Part shown: positions 31,386-40,035 of the stretch, in pieces
Layout of the letters: the number at the start of each line of letters is the position of its first letter
How positions within the stretch are numbered: position 1 is the first letter of the stretch
The notes under the pieces: model-generated
The model's input: only the letters and a program-made list of their open reading frames with translations
What the model was told of the DNA's origin: nothing
Database searches by the model: none
From: Pantoea rodasii
GTDB taxonomy: Bacteria; Pseudomonadota; Gammaproteobacteria; Enterobacterales; Enterobacteriaceae
Length of the DNA: 64,000 nt
Assembly: GCF_002095465.1 (NCBI RefSeq)
Contig: NZ_MLFP01000002.1
Coordinates: forward strand, 310,001-374,000
Reading direction: 5' to 3'
Program-made: the position numbers and the translations under genes

Positions 31386-32672
31386 GTGTCGAAGGTAACC
31401 GAGCAGAACGACAAATTAAAACGCGCGATAATCATTTCGGTGATTCTGCACATCGTGCTGATCGCCCTGCTGATTTGGAGCTCGTTTAACGAAAAGATCG
31501 AATCCAGCGGCGGCGGTGGCGGCAGTGATATTGACGCGGTGATGGTCGATTCCGGTGCCGTGGTTGAGCAATACAACCGCCAGCAGAATCAGCAACGTGA
31601 CAGCCAGCGCGCCGAGCAGCAGCGTCAAAAGCAGTCGCAGCAGCAGGCAGAAGAGTTACAGCAGAAGCAAGCCGCTGAGCAGCAACGTTTGAAAGAGATG
31701 GAAAAAGAACGTTTGCAGTCCCAGCAGGAAGCGAAAGAGCAGGCGAAACAGCAGGCCGAGCAGCAGAAAGCGGCGGAAGCGGCTGCGAAGCAAGCTCAGG
31801 ATCAGCAGAAAGCAGCTGAAGCCGCGGCGGCAAAGGTCAAGTCGGATGCGAAAGCAGAGGCGGATGCACAAGCTAAAGCCACGGCAGATGCCAAAGCCAA
31901 AGCGGTAGAAGAAGCCAAGCAGGCCGCTGCAGATGCAAAGAAGAAAGCGGATGAGCAGGCCAAAGCAGCGGCAGCTGAAGCAGCTAAAGAGAAAGCCGCG
32001 CAGCAGGCGAAAGCGGCGGCAGAATCTAAAGCAAAAGCAGATGCTGAGGCCAAAGCGCAGGCAGCCGCCGATGCGAAGGCGAAAGCCGCTCAGGAAGCGA
32101 AAGAAGCCAAAGAACAGGCAGCAGAAGACGCGAAGGAAAAGGCAGCTGAGGCGGCAAAAGAGAAAGCCGCCACCGAAGCCAAAGCCAAAGCGGATGCAGC
32201 AGCGAAGGCGAAAGCCGATGCGGCAGCCAAAGCAAAAGCCGCAGCAGATGCCAAGAAGAAAGCCGCATCTGAAGCCGCGAAGAACGAAAGTGACGTTGAT
32301 GACCTGTTAGGTGGCCTCTCGTCTGGTAAGAATGCACCGAAAAGTGGCACGGCTTCTGGTGGTGCTGCGGGGCAGGGGAATCAGAAGAAGGCAGGTGCGT
32401 CAGGTGCAGAGATTAACTCTTATATGGGACAAGTGGTGGGTGCGATTCAAAGTCGCTTCTACGATGCGGATACCTTTAAGGGCAAAGAGTGTAACCTGCG
32501 TATTAAATTGGCACCTGACGGCTTGCTGATTGATGTTACATCAGAAGGTGGCGACCCGGCATTGTGTCAGGCTGCAATCACCGCGGCGAAACAGGCTCGT
32601 ATTCCTAAGCCTCCATCGCAAGCGGTGTATGAAGTGTTTAAAAATGCCCCAATGCGTTTCAAACCGGAATAA
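31386..32672 (+). CDS. tolA: Tol-Pal system protein TolA
   Basis: A 428-residue protein (421 in E. coli). There is an N-terminal membrane anchor with the SHLS-like motif (ISVILHIVLIALLIW). A very long Ala/Lys/Glu/Gln helical domain II spans roughly residues 60-310 and is built of degenerate KAKADAxAKA repeats. The C-terminal globular domain (from about 335) contacts TolB and Pal. The start is GTG at 31386. The repeat DNA makes several meaningless open frames on both strands. Confidence 0.95.
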   Translation: MSKVTEQNDKLKRAIIISVILHIVLIALLIWSSFNEKIESSGGGGGSDIDAVMVDSGAVVEQYNRQQNQQRDSQRAEQQRQKQSQQQAEELQQKQAAEQQRLKEMEKERLQSQQEAKEQAKQQAEQQKAAEAAAKQAQDQQKAAEAAAAKVKSDAKAEADAQAKATADAKAKAVEEAKQAAADAKKKADEQAKAAAAEAAKEKAAQQAKAAAESKAKADAEAKAQAAADAKAKAAQEAKEAKEQAAEDAKEKAAEAAKEKAATEAKAKADAAAKAKADAAAKAKAAADAKKKAASEAAKNESDVDDLLGGLSSGKNAPKSGTASGGAAGQGNQKKAGASGAEINSYMGQVVGAIQSRFYDADTFKGKECNLRIKLAPDGLLIDVTSEGGDPALCQAAITAAKQARIPKPPSQAVYEVFKNAPMRFKPE

Positions 32673-32787
32673 TGCAGTAACCCACGGCAGGTTGAACTAA
32701 GGTTAGCTTGCCGTAATTTATGAACACTCGTGTTTTTCAGGAACTGTGCGAATTATCGGGAACTCAGGTTCAGATAAGGGAGAAAAG

Positions 32788-34083
32788 ATGAAGCAGGCAC
32801 TTCGAGTCACCTTAGGTTTTTTTGTACTGCTGTGGGCAGCGATGCTGCACGCAGAAGTGCGCATTGAAATTACGCAGGGCGTGAACACCGCACGTCCAAT
32901 TGGTGTGGTGCCGTTCAAATGGGCTGGCCCTGGCGCGGCACCGGAAGACGTTGGCGGCATTGTGTCTGCAGACTTACGTAACAGCGGTAAATTCAACCCG
33001 CTCGACCGTTCGCGTTTGCCACAACAGCCAGCCAGCGCGCAGGAAGTTCAGCCTGCCGCCTGGAGCGCATTGGGTATTGATGCGGTTGTCGTGGGTCAGG
33101 TTACCCCTAACCCAGATGGCAGCTACCAAATTGCTTACCAGCTGGTGGACACCGGTGGTGCACCGGGTACCGTGCTGGCGCAGAACTCTTACAAAGTGAC
33201 TAAGCAGTGGTTGCGCTATGCCGCACACACCGCCAGTGACGAAGTGTTCGAAAAGCTGACTGGCATCAAAGGTGCATTCCGCACGCGTATCGCCTACGTG
33301 GTGCAAACCAACGGCGGACAGTTCCCGTATGAGCTGCGCGTATCAGATTACGACGGTTACAACCAGTTCGTGGTTCACCGTTCACCGCAGCCATTGATGT
33401 CACCGGCCTGGTCTCCAGACGGCAGCAAAGTGGCCTACGTGACCTTTGAGAGCGGTAAATCAGCGCTGGTGGTACAGACGCTGGCCAACGGTGCCATCCG
33501 TCAGGTTGCTTCTTACCCGCGCCACAACGGTGCACCGGCCTTCTCGCCGGACGGTTCGAAACTGGCATTTGCGCTGTCTAAAACCGGTAGCCTGAATTTA
33601 TATGTGATGGATCTGGCCTCAGGTCAGACGCGTCAAGTGACCGATGGTCGCTATAACAGCACTGAACCGACCTGGTTCCCGGACAGCCAGACGCTGGCTT
33701 ACACCTCGGATCAGGCGGGTGCGCCTCAGATTTATAAAGTTGGAGTTAACGGCGGTGCGCCACAACGTATTACCTGGGAAGGTTCTCAGAACCAGGATGC
33801 GGATGTGTCTTCCGACGGCAAAACAATGGTGATGATCAGCAGCGCCGGTGGTGCTCAGCATGTCGCCAAACAGGATCTGGTAACGGGAGCCGTTCAAACA
33901 ATAACGGACACGTTCCTGGATGAGACGCCAAGTCTGGCGCCTAACGGCACGATGGTAATCTATAGCTCTACTCAGGGGATGGGTTCCGTGTTGCAGTTGG
34001 TTTCAACAGATGGGCGTTTCAAAGCGCGTCTTCCGGCAACCGATGGACAGGTCAAATTCCCTGCCTGGTCGCCGTATCTGTAA
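32788..34083 (+). CDS. tolB: Tol-Pal system periplasmic protein TolB
   Basis: A 431-residue periplasmic protein (430 in E. coli) that binds Pal and TolA. A signal peptide precedes the expected cleavage in [12 protein letters not shown] (about residue 21). The N-terminal alpha/beta domain is followed by a six-bladed beta-propeller with repeats such as [20 protein letters not shown] and [15 protein letters not shown]. The ATG at 32788 follows AAGGGAG; in-frame codons from 32746 are upstream of the signal peptide. Confidence 0.96.
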   Translation: MKQALRVTLGFFVLLWAAMLHAEVRIEITQGVNTARPIGVVPFKWAGPGAAPEDVGGIVSADLRNSGKFNPLDRSRLPQQPASAQEVQPAAWSALGIDAVVVGQVTPNPDGSYQIAYQLVDTGGAPGTVLAQNSYKVTKQWLRYAAHTASDEVFEKLTGIKGAFRTRIAYVVQTNGGQFPYELRVSDYDGYNQFVVHRSPQPLMSPAWSPDGSKVAYVTFESGKSALVVQTLANGAIRQVASYPRHNGAPAFSPDGSKLAFALSKTGSLNLYVMDLASGQTRQVTDGRYNSTEPTWFPDSQTLAYTSDQAGAPQIYKVGVNGGAPQRITWEGSQNQDADVSSDGKTMVMISSAGGAQHVAKQDLVTGAVQTITDTFLDETPSLAPNGTMVIYSSTQGMGSVLQLVSTDGRFKARLPATDGQVKFPAWSPYL

Positions 34084-34147
34084 TGCATGGCTCCCCTGCA
34101 TAGCGGGGGATGACGATGTATAGCAAACAAAATAATAGGATAAAGAA

Positions 34148-34663
34148 ATGCAACTGAACAAAGTGCTGAAGGGTTTGATGCTGGCTCTGCCGGTGATCGC
34201 GGTAGCTGCATGTAGCTCGCACAAAAACAACAACAACGACCAGACTGGTATGGGCGCAGACAACGGCGCTTACGGTGCTGGCCAGAACGGCAACATGTCT
34301 TCTGATGAGCAAGCGCGTCTGCAGATGCAGCAGCTGCAGCAGAACAACATCGTTTACTTCGGTCTGGACAAGTATGACGTGGCTTCTGACTACGCTCAGA
34401 TGCTGGATCAGCACGCGGCATTCCTGCGTGGCAACCCGTCTTACAAAGTGACCATCGAAGGTCATGCGGATGAGCGCGGTACCCCAGAGTACAACATCGC
34501 CCTGGGCGAACGTCGTGCTAGCGCAGTTAAAATGTACCTGCAGGGTAAAGGCGTATCTGCTGACCAGATGTCTATCGTATCTTACGGTAAAGAAAAACCA
34601 GCTGTACCGGGTCATGACGAAGCGGCTTACGCTAAAAACCGTCGTGCCGTACTGGTTTACTAA
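34148..34663 (+). CDS. pal: Peptidoglycan-associated lipoprotein Pal
   Basis: A 171-residue outer-membrane lipoprotein. The signal peptide and lipobox end in IAVAAC, with Cys22 as the lipidation site. The OmpA-like domain binds diaminopimelate of peptidoglycan; [12 protein letters not shown] and [18 protein letters not shown] are its signature. The C-terminus is NRRAVLVY. A small hairpin (about 34092-34109) lies between tolB and pal, as expected for a separately tuned gene. Confidence 0.97.
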   Translation: MQLNKVLKGLMLALPVIAVAACSSHKNNNNDQTGMGADNGAYGAGQNGNMSSDEQARLQMQQLQQNNIVYFGLDKYDVASDYAQMLDQHAAFLRGNPSYKVTIEGHADERGTPEYNIALGERRASAVKMYLQGKGVSADQMSIVSYGKEKPAVPGHDEAAYAKNRRAVLVY

Positions 34664-34672
34664 GAGACTCAC

Positions 34673-35476
34673 ATGATTAGTAACTTCAGACTTCAACTAT
34701 TGAGTCTGTCGTTACTGGTTGGCGTAGCGGCCCCCTGGGCCGCTAATGCCCAGGCGTCAATCAGTAACGTTGGCTCAGGCTCGGTCGAAGACCGTGTCAC
34801 CAATCTCGAACGTATCTCCAATGCCCAGGCTCAGCTTCTGCAGCAGTTGCAGCAGCAGATGAGTGACAACCAAAGCGATATCGATTCGCTGCGCGGCCAA
34901 ATCCAGCAGAACAGCTATCAACTGAATCAGGTGATTGAGCGCCAAAAGCAGCTCTATCAGCAGATTGATACGCTGAGCAGCGGGAACAATGGCGCACAGG
35001 CGAGCGGTGGCGGTGATGCCGCAGCGGCGGGTGCAGCAGCGGGAAACGCTGATGCAGGTGGTAGCAATGCAAGCGGAAATACCGCTGCCCCTGCGCAAAC
35101 CGGCGATGCAAATACCGATTACAATGCGGCAGTCGCGCTGATTCTCGAGAAGAAGCAGTTCGATCAAGCAATAACGGCCCTGCAGGCGTGGGTGAAGAAA
35201 TATCCTGACTCCACCTATCAGCCCAATGCTAATTATTGGCTGGGTCAGTTGAATTACAACAAGGGCAAGAAGGACGATGCCGCTTACTATTTTGCCACTG
35301 TGGTAAAAAATTATGCGAAATCACCGAAAGCCCCAGAAGCGCTGTTTAAGGTTGGCGTGATCATGCAAGAGAAGAACGACACGGCGAAAGCCAAAGCGGT
35401 CTATCAACAAGTGATCAAATTATACCCGACAAGCGAATCTGCCAAGCTGGCGCAAAAGCGTCTGGCTGGGATGTAA
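34673..35476 (+). CDS. cpoB: Cell division coordinator CpoB
   Basis: A 267-residue periplasmic protein (263 in E. coli, formerly YbgF). The signal peptide ends near ANAQA. A trimerising coiled coil rich in Gln follows (about residues 38-100, NAQAQLLQQLQQQMSDNQ). A low-complexity Gly/Ala/Ser linker then leads to a TPR domain (from about residue 145, DYNAAVALILEKKQFDQAI). It links Tol energisation to PBP1B during division. It lies 9 bp after pal and ends the cluster. Confidence 0.95.
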   Translation: MISNFRLQLLSLSLLVGVAAPWAANAQASISNVGSGSVEDRVTNLERISNAQAQLLQQLQQQMSDNQSDIDSLRGQIQQNSYQLNQVIERQKQLYQQIDTLSSGNNGAQASGGGDAAAAGAAAGNADAGGSNASGNTAAPAQTGDANTDYNAAVALILEKKQFDQAITALQAWVKKYPDSTYQPNANYWLGQLNYNKGKKDDAAYYFATVVKNYAKSPKAPEALFKVGVIMQEKNDTAKAKAVYQQVIKLYPTSESAKLAQKRLAGM

Positions 35477-35563
35477 TTTGTGCAGCAATGACCGGATTTC
35501 GTATGATTTCTGGTCTTGCAGCATGAAAGGTAAGCAATTGAGTGATTTGGTGATAAATAAGGG

Positions 35564-35591
35564 TTGCGCCCTCCCGCTAAATCAGTAATAT
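35564..35591 (+). promoter_or_regulatory. Promoter of the tRNA-Lys array
   Basis: A -35 TTGCGC (35564-35569), 16-base spacer and -10 TAATAT (35586-35591), then a GC-rich discriminator (GCCGCC), which is typical of stringently controlled stable-RNA promoters. It is about 50 bp before the first tRNA. Confidence 0.6.
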
Positions 35592-35641
35592 ATGCCGCCG
35601 TTGCCCGGGCAGTTTAACAAAGCGTCCGGCAGCCTGAAGAT

Positions 35642-35717
35642 GGGTCGTTAGCTCAGTTGGTAGAGCAGTTGACTTTTAATCAATTGGTCGCAGGTTCGAA
35701 TCCTGCACGACCCACCA
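35642..35717 (+). tRNA. tRNA-Lys (UUU), copy 1
   Basis: A 76-nt cloverleaf beginning GGGTCGTTAGCTCAGTTGG, with anticodon loop CTTTTAA (anticodon TTT), T-loop GGTTCGAATCC and encoded CCA end. It is the first of three identical copies in the position of the E. coli lys/val tRNA cluster. Confidence 0.98.
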
Positions 35718-35769
35718 TCTTAACCAGCTGTATGTTAGATGTTTTCTTCAGAAGCTTCACAACCTTGAT

Positions 35770-35845
35770 GGGTCGTTAGCTCAGTTGGTAGAGCAGTTGA
35801 CTTTTAATCAATTGGTCGCAGGTTCGAATCCTGCACGACCCACCA
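35770..35845 (+). tRNA. tRNA-Lys (UUU), copy 2
   Basis: Identical 76-nt sequence to copy 1, 52 bp downstream, with anticodon TTT and encoded CCA. Confidence 0.98.
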
Positions 35846-35877
35846 TCAAGTTTAAAGTTGTAAGCCGCTCCTCGAGC

Positions 35878-35953
35878 GGGTCGTTAGCTCAGTTGGTAGA
35901 GCAGTTGACTTTTAATCAATTGGTCGCAGGTTCGAATCCTGCACGACCCACCA
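35878..35953 (+). tRNA. tRNA-Lys (UUU), copy 3
   Basis: Identical to copies 1 and 2, 32 bp after copy 2. The spacer just before it contains the short palindrome CCGCTCCTCGAGCGG, partly overlapping the tRNA 5' end. A terminator follows within 10 bp. Confidence 0.98.
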
Positions 35954-35961
35954 CTATGTAG

Positions 35962-35986
35962 AAAGGCGCCCTAAAGGCGCCTTTTT
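35962..35986 (+). terminator. Terminator of the tRNA-Lys array
   Basis: A perfect 9-bp stem AAAGGCGCC / GGCGCCTTT with loop CTAAA and a T run. Confidence 0.9.
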
Positions 35987-36035
35987 GCTTTTCTGCGTTT
36001 CTTAAATCTGTGCTTGTCAAAACTTCAGCTGAACG

Positions 36036-36183
36036 TGCTGTGGGTCCGTGCGTCAGCCCGTCAAGGCGGGACGGATCGCGAAGGAATCTCACATCCCTGT
36101 GGACCGGCCTCGCCATCCATGGCTCGGACGCTTCGCTCTTCCGCTCCCGACTTGACGGGCTTATGTGGCCTGGTTGCTGCTTT
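36036..36183. repeat. 148-bp repeat, copy 1, with inverted ends
   Basis: It is nearly identical (about 95%) to a second copy at 36247-36393. Inside it, CCCGTCAAGGCGGGA (from 36058) is matched by TCCCGACTTGACGGG (ending 36159), a 15-bp inverted pair with one mismatch, so about 100 bp can fold into one long hairpin. Open frames cross it on both strands but contain stop-free repeat sequence only and have no recognisable product. Confidence 0.85.
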
Positions 36184-36246
36184 ATTAAAACGCACATCTG
36201 TTTTGGAAGGGACTGCGTTCTTCAATATCGAATTGTTTGGTGGGGT

Positions 36247-36393
36247 TGCTGTGGGTCCGTGCGTCAACCCGTCAAGGCGGGCCGGATCGCGAAGGAATCT
36301 CACATCCCTGTGGATCGGCCTCGCCATCCATGGCTCGGACGCTTCGCTTTCCGCTCCCGCCTTGACGGGCTTATGTGGCTTGGTTGCTGCTTT
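36247..36393. repeat. 147-bp repeat, copy 2, with inverted ends
   Basis: Same orientation as copy 1, offset by 211 bp, with six or seven differences including a one-base deletion. Its inverted ends (CCCGTCAAGGCGGGC / CTCCCGCCTTGACGGG) pair well. The 63-bp spacer between the copies is unrelated to either, apart from a short AAAACGCAC/AAAAGTGCAC resemblance just after each. Confidence 0.85.
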
Positions 36394-36420
36394 GTGAAAA
36401 GTGCACAGATGTGGCATGAA

Positions 36421-36528
36421 GGCGGCAATAAGGGGCGGTGGAGTAAAGCTTGCGGCGCAGGGATGCGCCGCCAGAGCCTACAGGGATGTATTTACGGCGA
36501 CTTTACGCAACCGCCCCTTATTACCGAC
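36421..36528. mobile_element. About 100-bp hairpin element with terminal inverted repeats (MITE-like)
   Basis: AATAAGGGGCGGT (36427-36439) is exactly inverted at 36510-36522 (ACCGCCCCTTATT). The repeat extends inwards to GTAAAG/CTTTAC and, imperfectly, outwards to 36421 and 36528. The interior has a smaller hairpin GCGGCGCA / TGCGCCGC around 36452-36472. No gene is encoded. Length and ends suggest a miniature inverted-repeat element, but no target-site duplication could be defined. Confidence 0.6.
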
Positions 36529-36573
36529 TGAAACGCACTGTCGTTGTTTTACTGCCGACTGTAGCGTTCAGGT

Positions 36574-38034
36574 TTATTTCTTACCTGGCGTCAAACTCTT
36601 CCAGATATGCAGCACCGCATAGCTGCGCCACGGTCTCCAGGCCTGCGATAACGTTTCAGCCACTTTGGCACTCACGCCACCGAGATTATTACGAATCGCA
36701 ATATCCTCTTTGGGGAACGCATCGGGCCAGCGTAGCGCACGCATGGCGATATAACTCGCGGTCCACGGCCCAACGCCCTTTAATGCCAACAGTTGTTGCT
36801 GAACCACGTCAGGATTCACCGCGCCATTAAACCGCAATGCACCGGAGGCGCATGCCTGAGCCAGTGACTGAATCGCCTGCGAGCGGGCGCTAACGATACC
36901 GAGGCTGGCGATATCATCAATCGTTGCCGCAGCGAGGGATTCTGCGGTGGGCGGCAGTCGGGATAGTTCAGGCCATGGCGTCGCTAGCGGCTGGCCGAAA
37001 CGTTGAGCGACACGACTGCTCAGCGTGGTGGCCGCTTTTACGGTCACCTGTTGGCCGAGAATTGCCCGCACCCCCAATTCAAAGCCGTCAAACGCGCCAG
37101 GAACGCGTAAACCAGGATAACGAGCCAGACTCTCAGCTAATAGCGGATCCTGGCTTAGATGCTCGCTGATGCGCTGTGGTTGGGCATCCAAATCGAACAG
37201 GTCGCGCAGACGACGCAGCAGGGCAGGTAAAACCGGCGTTAAAGTGGTGGTGAACTGTACTTTGAGTGCTTGTTTCTCCGCCAGATGGCTGATACGCACC
37301 CAACCACGACAGTGGCCTAACGCCACGGTGCGGTGATACGCCCCCTCATTGACCCATTCCACCTCTTTCATCACGCGCTGCTGCAGGAAATCGAGGATCG
37401 TATCCCAGTCATAAGGCGGACGATAACTGAGACGCAGCTCAGCGCTCTCCTGCATGCTGGTGGGGGTATCGGGTTGGCTCTGCTTACGCAGACGAGAGGG
37501 CGTCATACGGTAGCGCGTCTGAAACACATCATTAAAACGCCGCAGGCTACGAAAGCCACTGGCATAAGCGATTTCCGTAACCGGTAATGATGTCTCGGTT
37601 AGCAACTGTTTCGCCAGCAGCATGCGCCGCGTTTGGCGCAACTCCATCGGCGATACGCCCAACTCCTGCTGCACCACACGGCGTAATTGACGTTCGCTCA
37701 AGGCAAACTCGCCCGCGATGTCTGCCAGCGTCTCCTGTTCTTCCAGCAAGCCCTCTTCAATGCGGCGAATCAAACGATCGGCAATGCGGTGGTGGCTATC
37801 CACCGGTGCAAAGCCTGGCGCTAACTCAGGGCGGCAGCGCAGGCAGGGTCTGAAGTGGGCTTTCTCGGCGGCTTCAGCACTGTTGAAAAACAGGCAATTC
37901 TTCTGCATCGGCGCTTTCACCGGACAAATGGGCCGGCAATAAATGCCGGTTGAGGTCACGCCGACATAGAACAGGCCATCGAAGCGACTGTCGCGCGAGG
38001 TCAGTGCCTCGTAAGCAATCTCAGGATCGAACAT
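36574..38034 (-). CDS. Ada-AlkA fusion: AraC-type regulator and 3-methyladenine DNA glycosylase
   Basis: About 486 residues. The N-terminal Ada zinc domain has four cysteines in GIYCRPICPV and RPCLRCRPE; the first is the methyl acceptor in Ada. An AraC-type HTH pair (about 90-190, with LADIAGEFALSERQLRRVVQ) follows. The AlkA N domain leads to the HhH-GPD glycosylase core LLALKGVGPWTASYIAM with catalytic Asp in PKEDIAIR and the RPWRSYAVLHIW tail. The start is placed at ATG 38034, six bases after GGAG; ATG 38037 or TTG 38049 are alternatives. It probably senses methyl phosphotriesters and excises alkylated purines. It diverges from ogt. Confidence 0.9.
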   Translation of the reverse strand: MFDPEIAYEALTSRDSRFDGLFYVGVTSTGIYCRPICPVKAPMQKNCLFFNSAEAAEKAHFRPCLRCRPELAPGFAPVDSHHRIADRLIRRIEEGLLEEQETLADIAGEFALSERQLRRVVQQELGVSPMELRQTRRMLLAKQLLTETSLPVTEIAYASGFRSLRRFNDVFQTRYRMTPSRLRKQSQPDTPTSMQESAELRLSYRPPYDWDTILDFLQQRVMKEVEWVNEGAYHRTVALGHCRGWVRISHLAEKQALKVQFTTTLTPVLPALLRRLRDLFDLDAQPQRISEHLSQDPLLAESLARYPGLRVPGAFDGFELGVRAILGQQVTVKAATTLSSRVAQRFGQPLATPWPELSRLPPTAESLAAATIDDIASLGIVSARSQAIQSLAQACASGALRFNGAVNPDVVQQQLLALKGVGPWTASYIAMRALRWPDAFPKEDIAIRNNLGGVSAKVAETLSQAWRPWRSYAVLHIWKSLTPGKK

Positions 38035-38059
38035 CATCGTCTCCAGCAAATAAACCGCA

Positions 38060-38177
38060 TATACCCTTCATACTTCAAAGCACAGATGCGTTGGCTGCTC
38101 CGAATCACTGACTTAAGTAAGCTCATCGGGATTCTCTCGTTTGCCGCCTTCGTGCGCCTTGAATTATTTTGGCTATA
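38060..38177. repeat. ERIC (intergenic repeat unit) element
   Basis: A 118-bp imperfect palindrome bounded by TATACCC and GGCTATA. The conserved ERIC core is visible as AAGTAAGCTCATCGGGATTC next to TCACTGACTTAAGT, and the arms are CTTCATACTTCAAAG and CCTTGAATTATTTTGG. It lies in the promoter gap between the Ada-AlkA gene and ogt, so it is transcribed or placed between divergent promoters. An open frame across it is not a gene. Confidence 0.85.
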
Positions 38178-38307
38178 GTCGCGCAACTGACTCAGCAAAA
38201 CTCGCTGCTTTCGGACAGCTAACCAGTTTATGCCGATGACCGAAAACAGCCAGTTTATCGCAATAAAAGTGCGATAATGACGCACTGATTTATGCCGGAG
38301 GTGCCCG

Positions 38308-38814
38308 ATGTATCATGCCAAAATCATTCCAACGCCGGTTGGAGAACTCACGCTCATCGCAACGGATAAGGGATTATCGGCGATTCTATGGGAAAACGAA
38401 GGCGCTCAGCGTGTGCCACTCAAGCCTGTCAGTCGTAACGATCAGCACCCGATTCTGTGCGAAGCGGAGCGCCAGCTGCGTGAATATTTCGCCGGTGAGC
38501 GTCAGCAATTCGACATGCCCTACGACACCGTGGGCACCGAGTTTCAGAAGAAGGTCTGGCAAGCATTGCTGACGATTCCGTTTGGCGAGACCCGCAGCTA
38601 TCTGCAAATTGCAGAGCAGATAGGCAACCCGAAAGCGGTACGCGCGGTCGGCGCTGCGAATGGCAAAAATCCCCTGTCGATCATGGCGCCTTGCCATCGG
38701 GTGATTGGCAGTAACGGCAAGCTCACCGGGTTTGCCGGCGGATTGGACGTGAAAGCCTTTCTTCTCGCCCTCGAAAGCCCGCAAAAAATGTCAGGTGGCT
38801 CACTGCTGTTATAA
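38308..38814 (+). CDS. ogt: Methylated-DNA-[protein]-cysteine S-methyltransferase
   Basis: A 168-residue suicide repair protein that removes O6-methylguanine and O4-methylthymine adducts. The active-site motif MAPCHRVIGSNGKLTGFAGG has the acceptor Cys, preceded by the helix-turn-helix with RAVGAANGKNP. It lies divergent from the Ada-AlkA gene, forming a compact alkylation-damage module between the tRNA array and nadA. Either Ogt or the separate Ada C-terminal module could be ancestral; length and motif favour Ogt/YbaZ-class monofunctional enzyme. Confidence 0.9.
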   Translation: MYHAKIIPTPVGELTLIATDKGLSAILWENEGAQRVPLKPVSRNDQHPILCEAERQLREYFAGERQQFDMPYDTVGTEFQKKVWQALLTIPFGETRSYLQIAEQIGNPKAVRAVGAANGKNPLSIMAPCHRVIGSNGKLTGFAGGLDVKAFLLALESPQKMSGGSLLL

Positions 38815-38854
38815 GTCGCATAAAAAAGAGACGACACTCTCGTGCAATTCGGCT

Positions 38855-38880
38855 ATCGTGTTTAGCATATAAAACACGAT
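38855..38880 (+). promoter_or_regulatory. NadR operator upstream of nadA
   Basis: The box TGTTTA-GCATAT-AAAACA (38859-38876) fits the NadR pattern TGTTTA-N6-TAAACA with one mismatch and sits within a perfect 9-bp inverted repeat ATCGTGTTT / AAACACGAT. It lies 70 bp before nadA. It predicts NAD-dependent repression of nadA-pnuC as in E. coli. Confidence 0.8.
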
Positions 38881-38949
38881 GGCGGTTTTGATGCCGCATC
38901 ATCGCTGTAACAGGCGATTTTGTTAAATTGAGAAAACGAGAGCCGTGTC

Positions 38950-40010
38950 ATGAGTCTGATGTTCGATCCTGAAAGCGCGATTTATCCTTTCCCGCCGAAG
39001 CCAGCGCGTCTCAGCCTGGATGAAAAATCGCATTATATCGCCGAAATCAAACGCTTACTCATCGAGCGTGATGCGGTGCTGGTCGCTCATTATTACACCG
39101 ATCCTGAAATTCAGGCGCTGGCAGAAGAGACCGGTGGCTGCGTCTCCGACTCCTTAGAGATGGCGCGCTTCGGCAGCGCGCATCCGGCGAAAACCTTGCT
39201 GGTGGCGGGCGTGCGTTTTATGGGTGAAACCGCCAAAATCCTCAGCCCGGAAAAACCGTATTGATGCCGACCTTGCACGCCGAGTGTTCGCTCGATCTCG
39301 GCTGTCCGATTGAGGAATTTAATCGCTTCTGTGATGCGCATCCGGATCGCACCGTGGTGGTGTATGCCAATACCTCGGCAGCGGTAAAAGCGCGGGCGGA
39401 TTGGGTGGTGACCTCGAGTATTGCGGTAGAGTTAATCGAACATCTCGACAGCCTCGGCGAGAAAATCATCTGGGCACCGGATCGCCATCTGGGCCGTTAC
39501 GTCACCAAACAGACTAAAGCGGATGTGCTGTGCTGGCAGGGTGCGTGCATCGTGCATGATGAGTTCAAAACCCAGGCGTTACAGCGTATGAAAGAACTTT
39601 ATCCGGATGCGGCGATATTGGTGCACCCGGAATCACCCCAGGCGATTGTGGATTTGGCTGATGCCGTGGGATCGACCAGCCAGCTGATTCAGGCAGCGAA
39701 AACCTTGCCGCACCCGCAAATGATCGTCGCCACCGATCGCGGCATCTTCTACAAAATGCAGCAGGCGGTGCCGGATAAAGAACTGCTTGAGGCACCCACG
39801 GCAGGTGAGGGCGCCACCTGTCGCACCTGCGCGCATTGCCCGTGGATGGCGATGAATGGCCTGAAAGCGATTGCCGAAGGCTTGGAACACGGCGGCAGCG
39901 AGCATGAAATCCATGTAGATGATGCGCTGCGTGTAGCCGCATTGATACCGCTTAACCGCATGCTAGACTTTGCAGCACAACTCAAACTCAAGGTGAAAGG
40001 GAACGCATAA
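38950..40010 (+). pseudogene. nadA: Quinolinate synthase, one frameshift
   Basis: Makes quinolinate from iminoaspartate and dihydroxyacetone phosphate with a [4Fe-4S] cluster, in NAD synthesis. The first frame ([18 protein letters not shown] to [11 protein letters not shown]) breaks at the A5 run 39251-39255. One added A gives [20 protein letters not shown] and the second frame runs to the end, including [16 protein letters not shown] and the cluster region [16 protein letters not shown]. The repaired protein has 353 residues (347 in E. coli). A missed A is the likely cause. Confidence 0.92.
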
Positions 40011-40035
40011 CGCGGCTTTCATACAGGTGCAGATC

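Noticed and set aside
31800..32340. Several open frames overlapping the tolA repeat region
   Set aside because: They are low-complexity Ala-, Ser- or Arg/Lys-rich products of the KAKADA-type codon repeats read in other frames.
36010..36531. Open frames of 118 to 173 codons on both strands across the 148-bp repeats
   Set aside because: The two repeat copies yield the same peptide on either strand, no start signal or known domain is present, and the DNA is explained as folded repeats.
38034..38285. An 83-codon minus-strand frame upstream of the Ada-AlkA gene
   Set aside because: Most of it is the ERIC element, which is known to create such frames.
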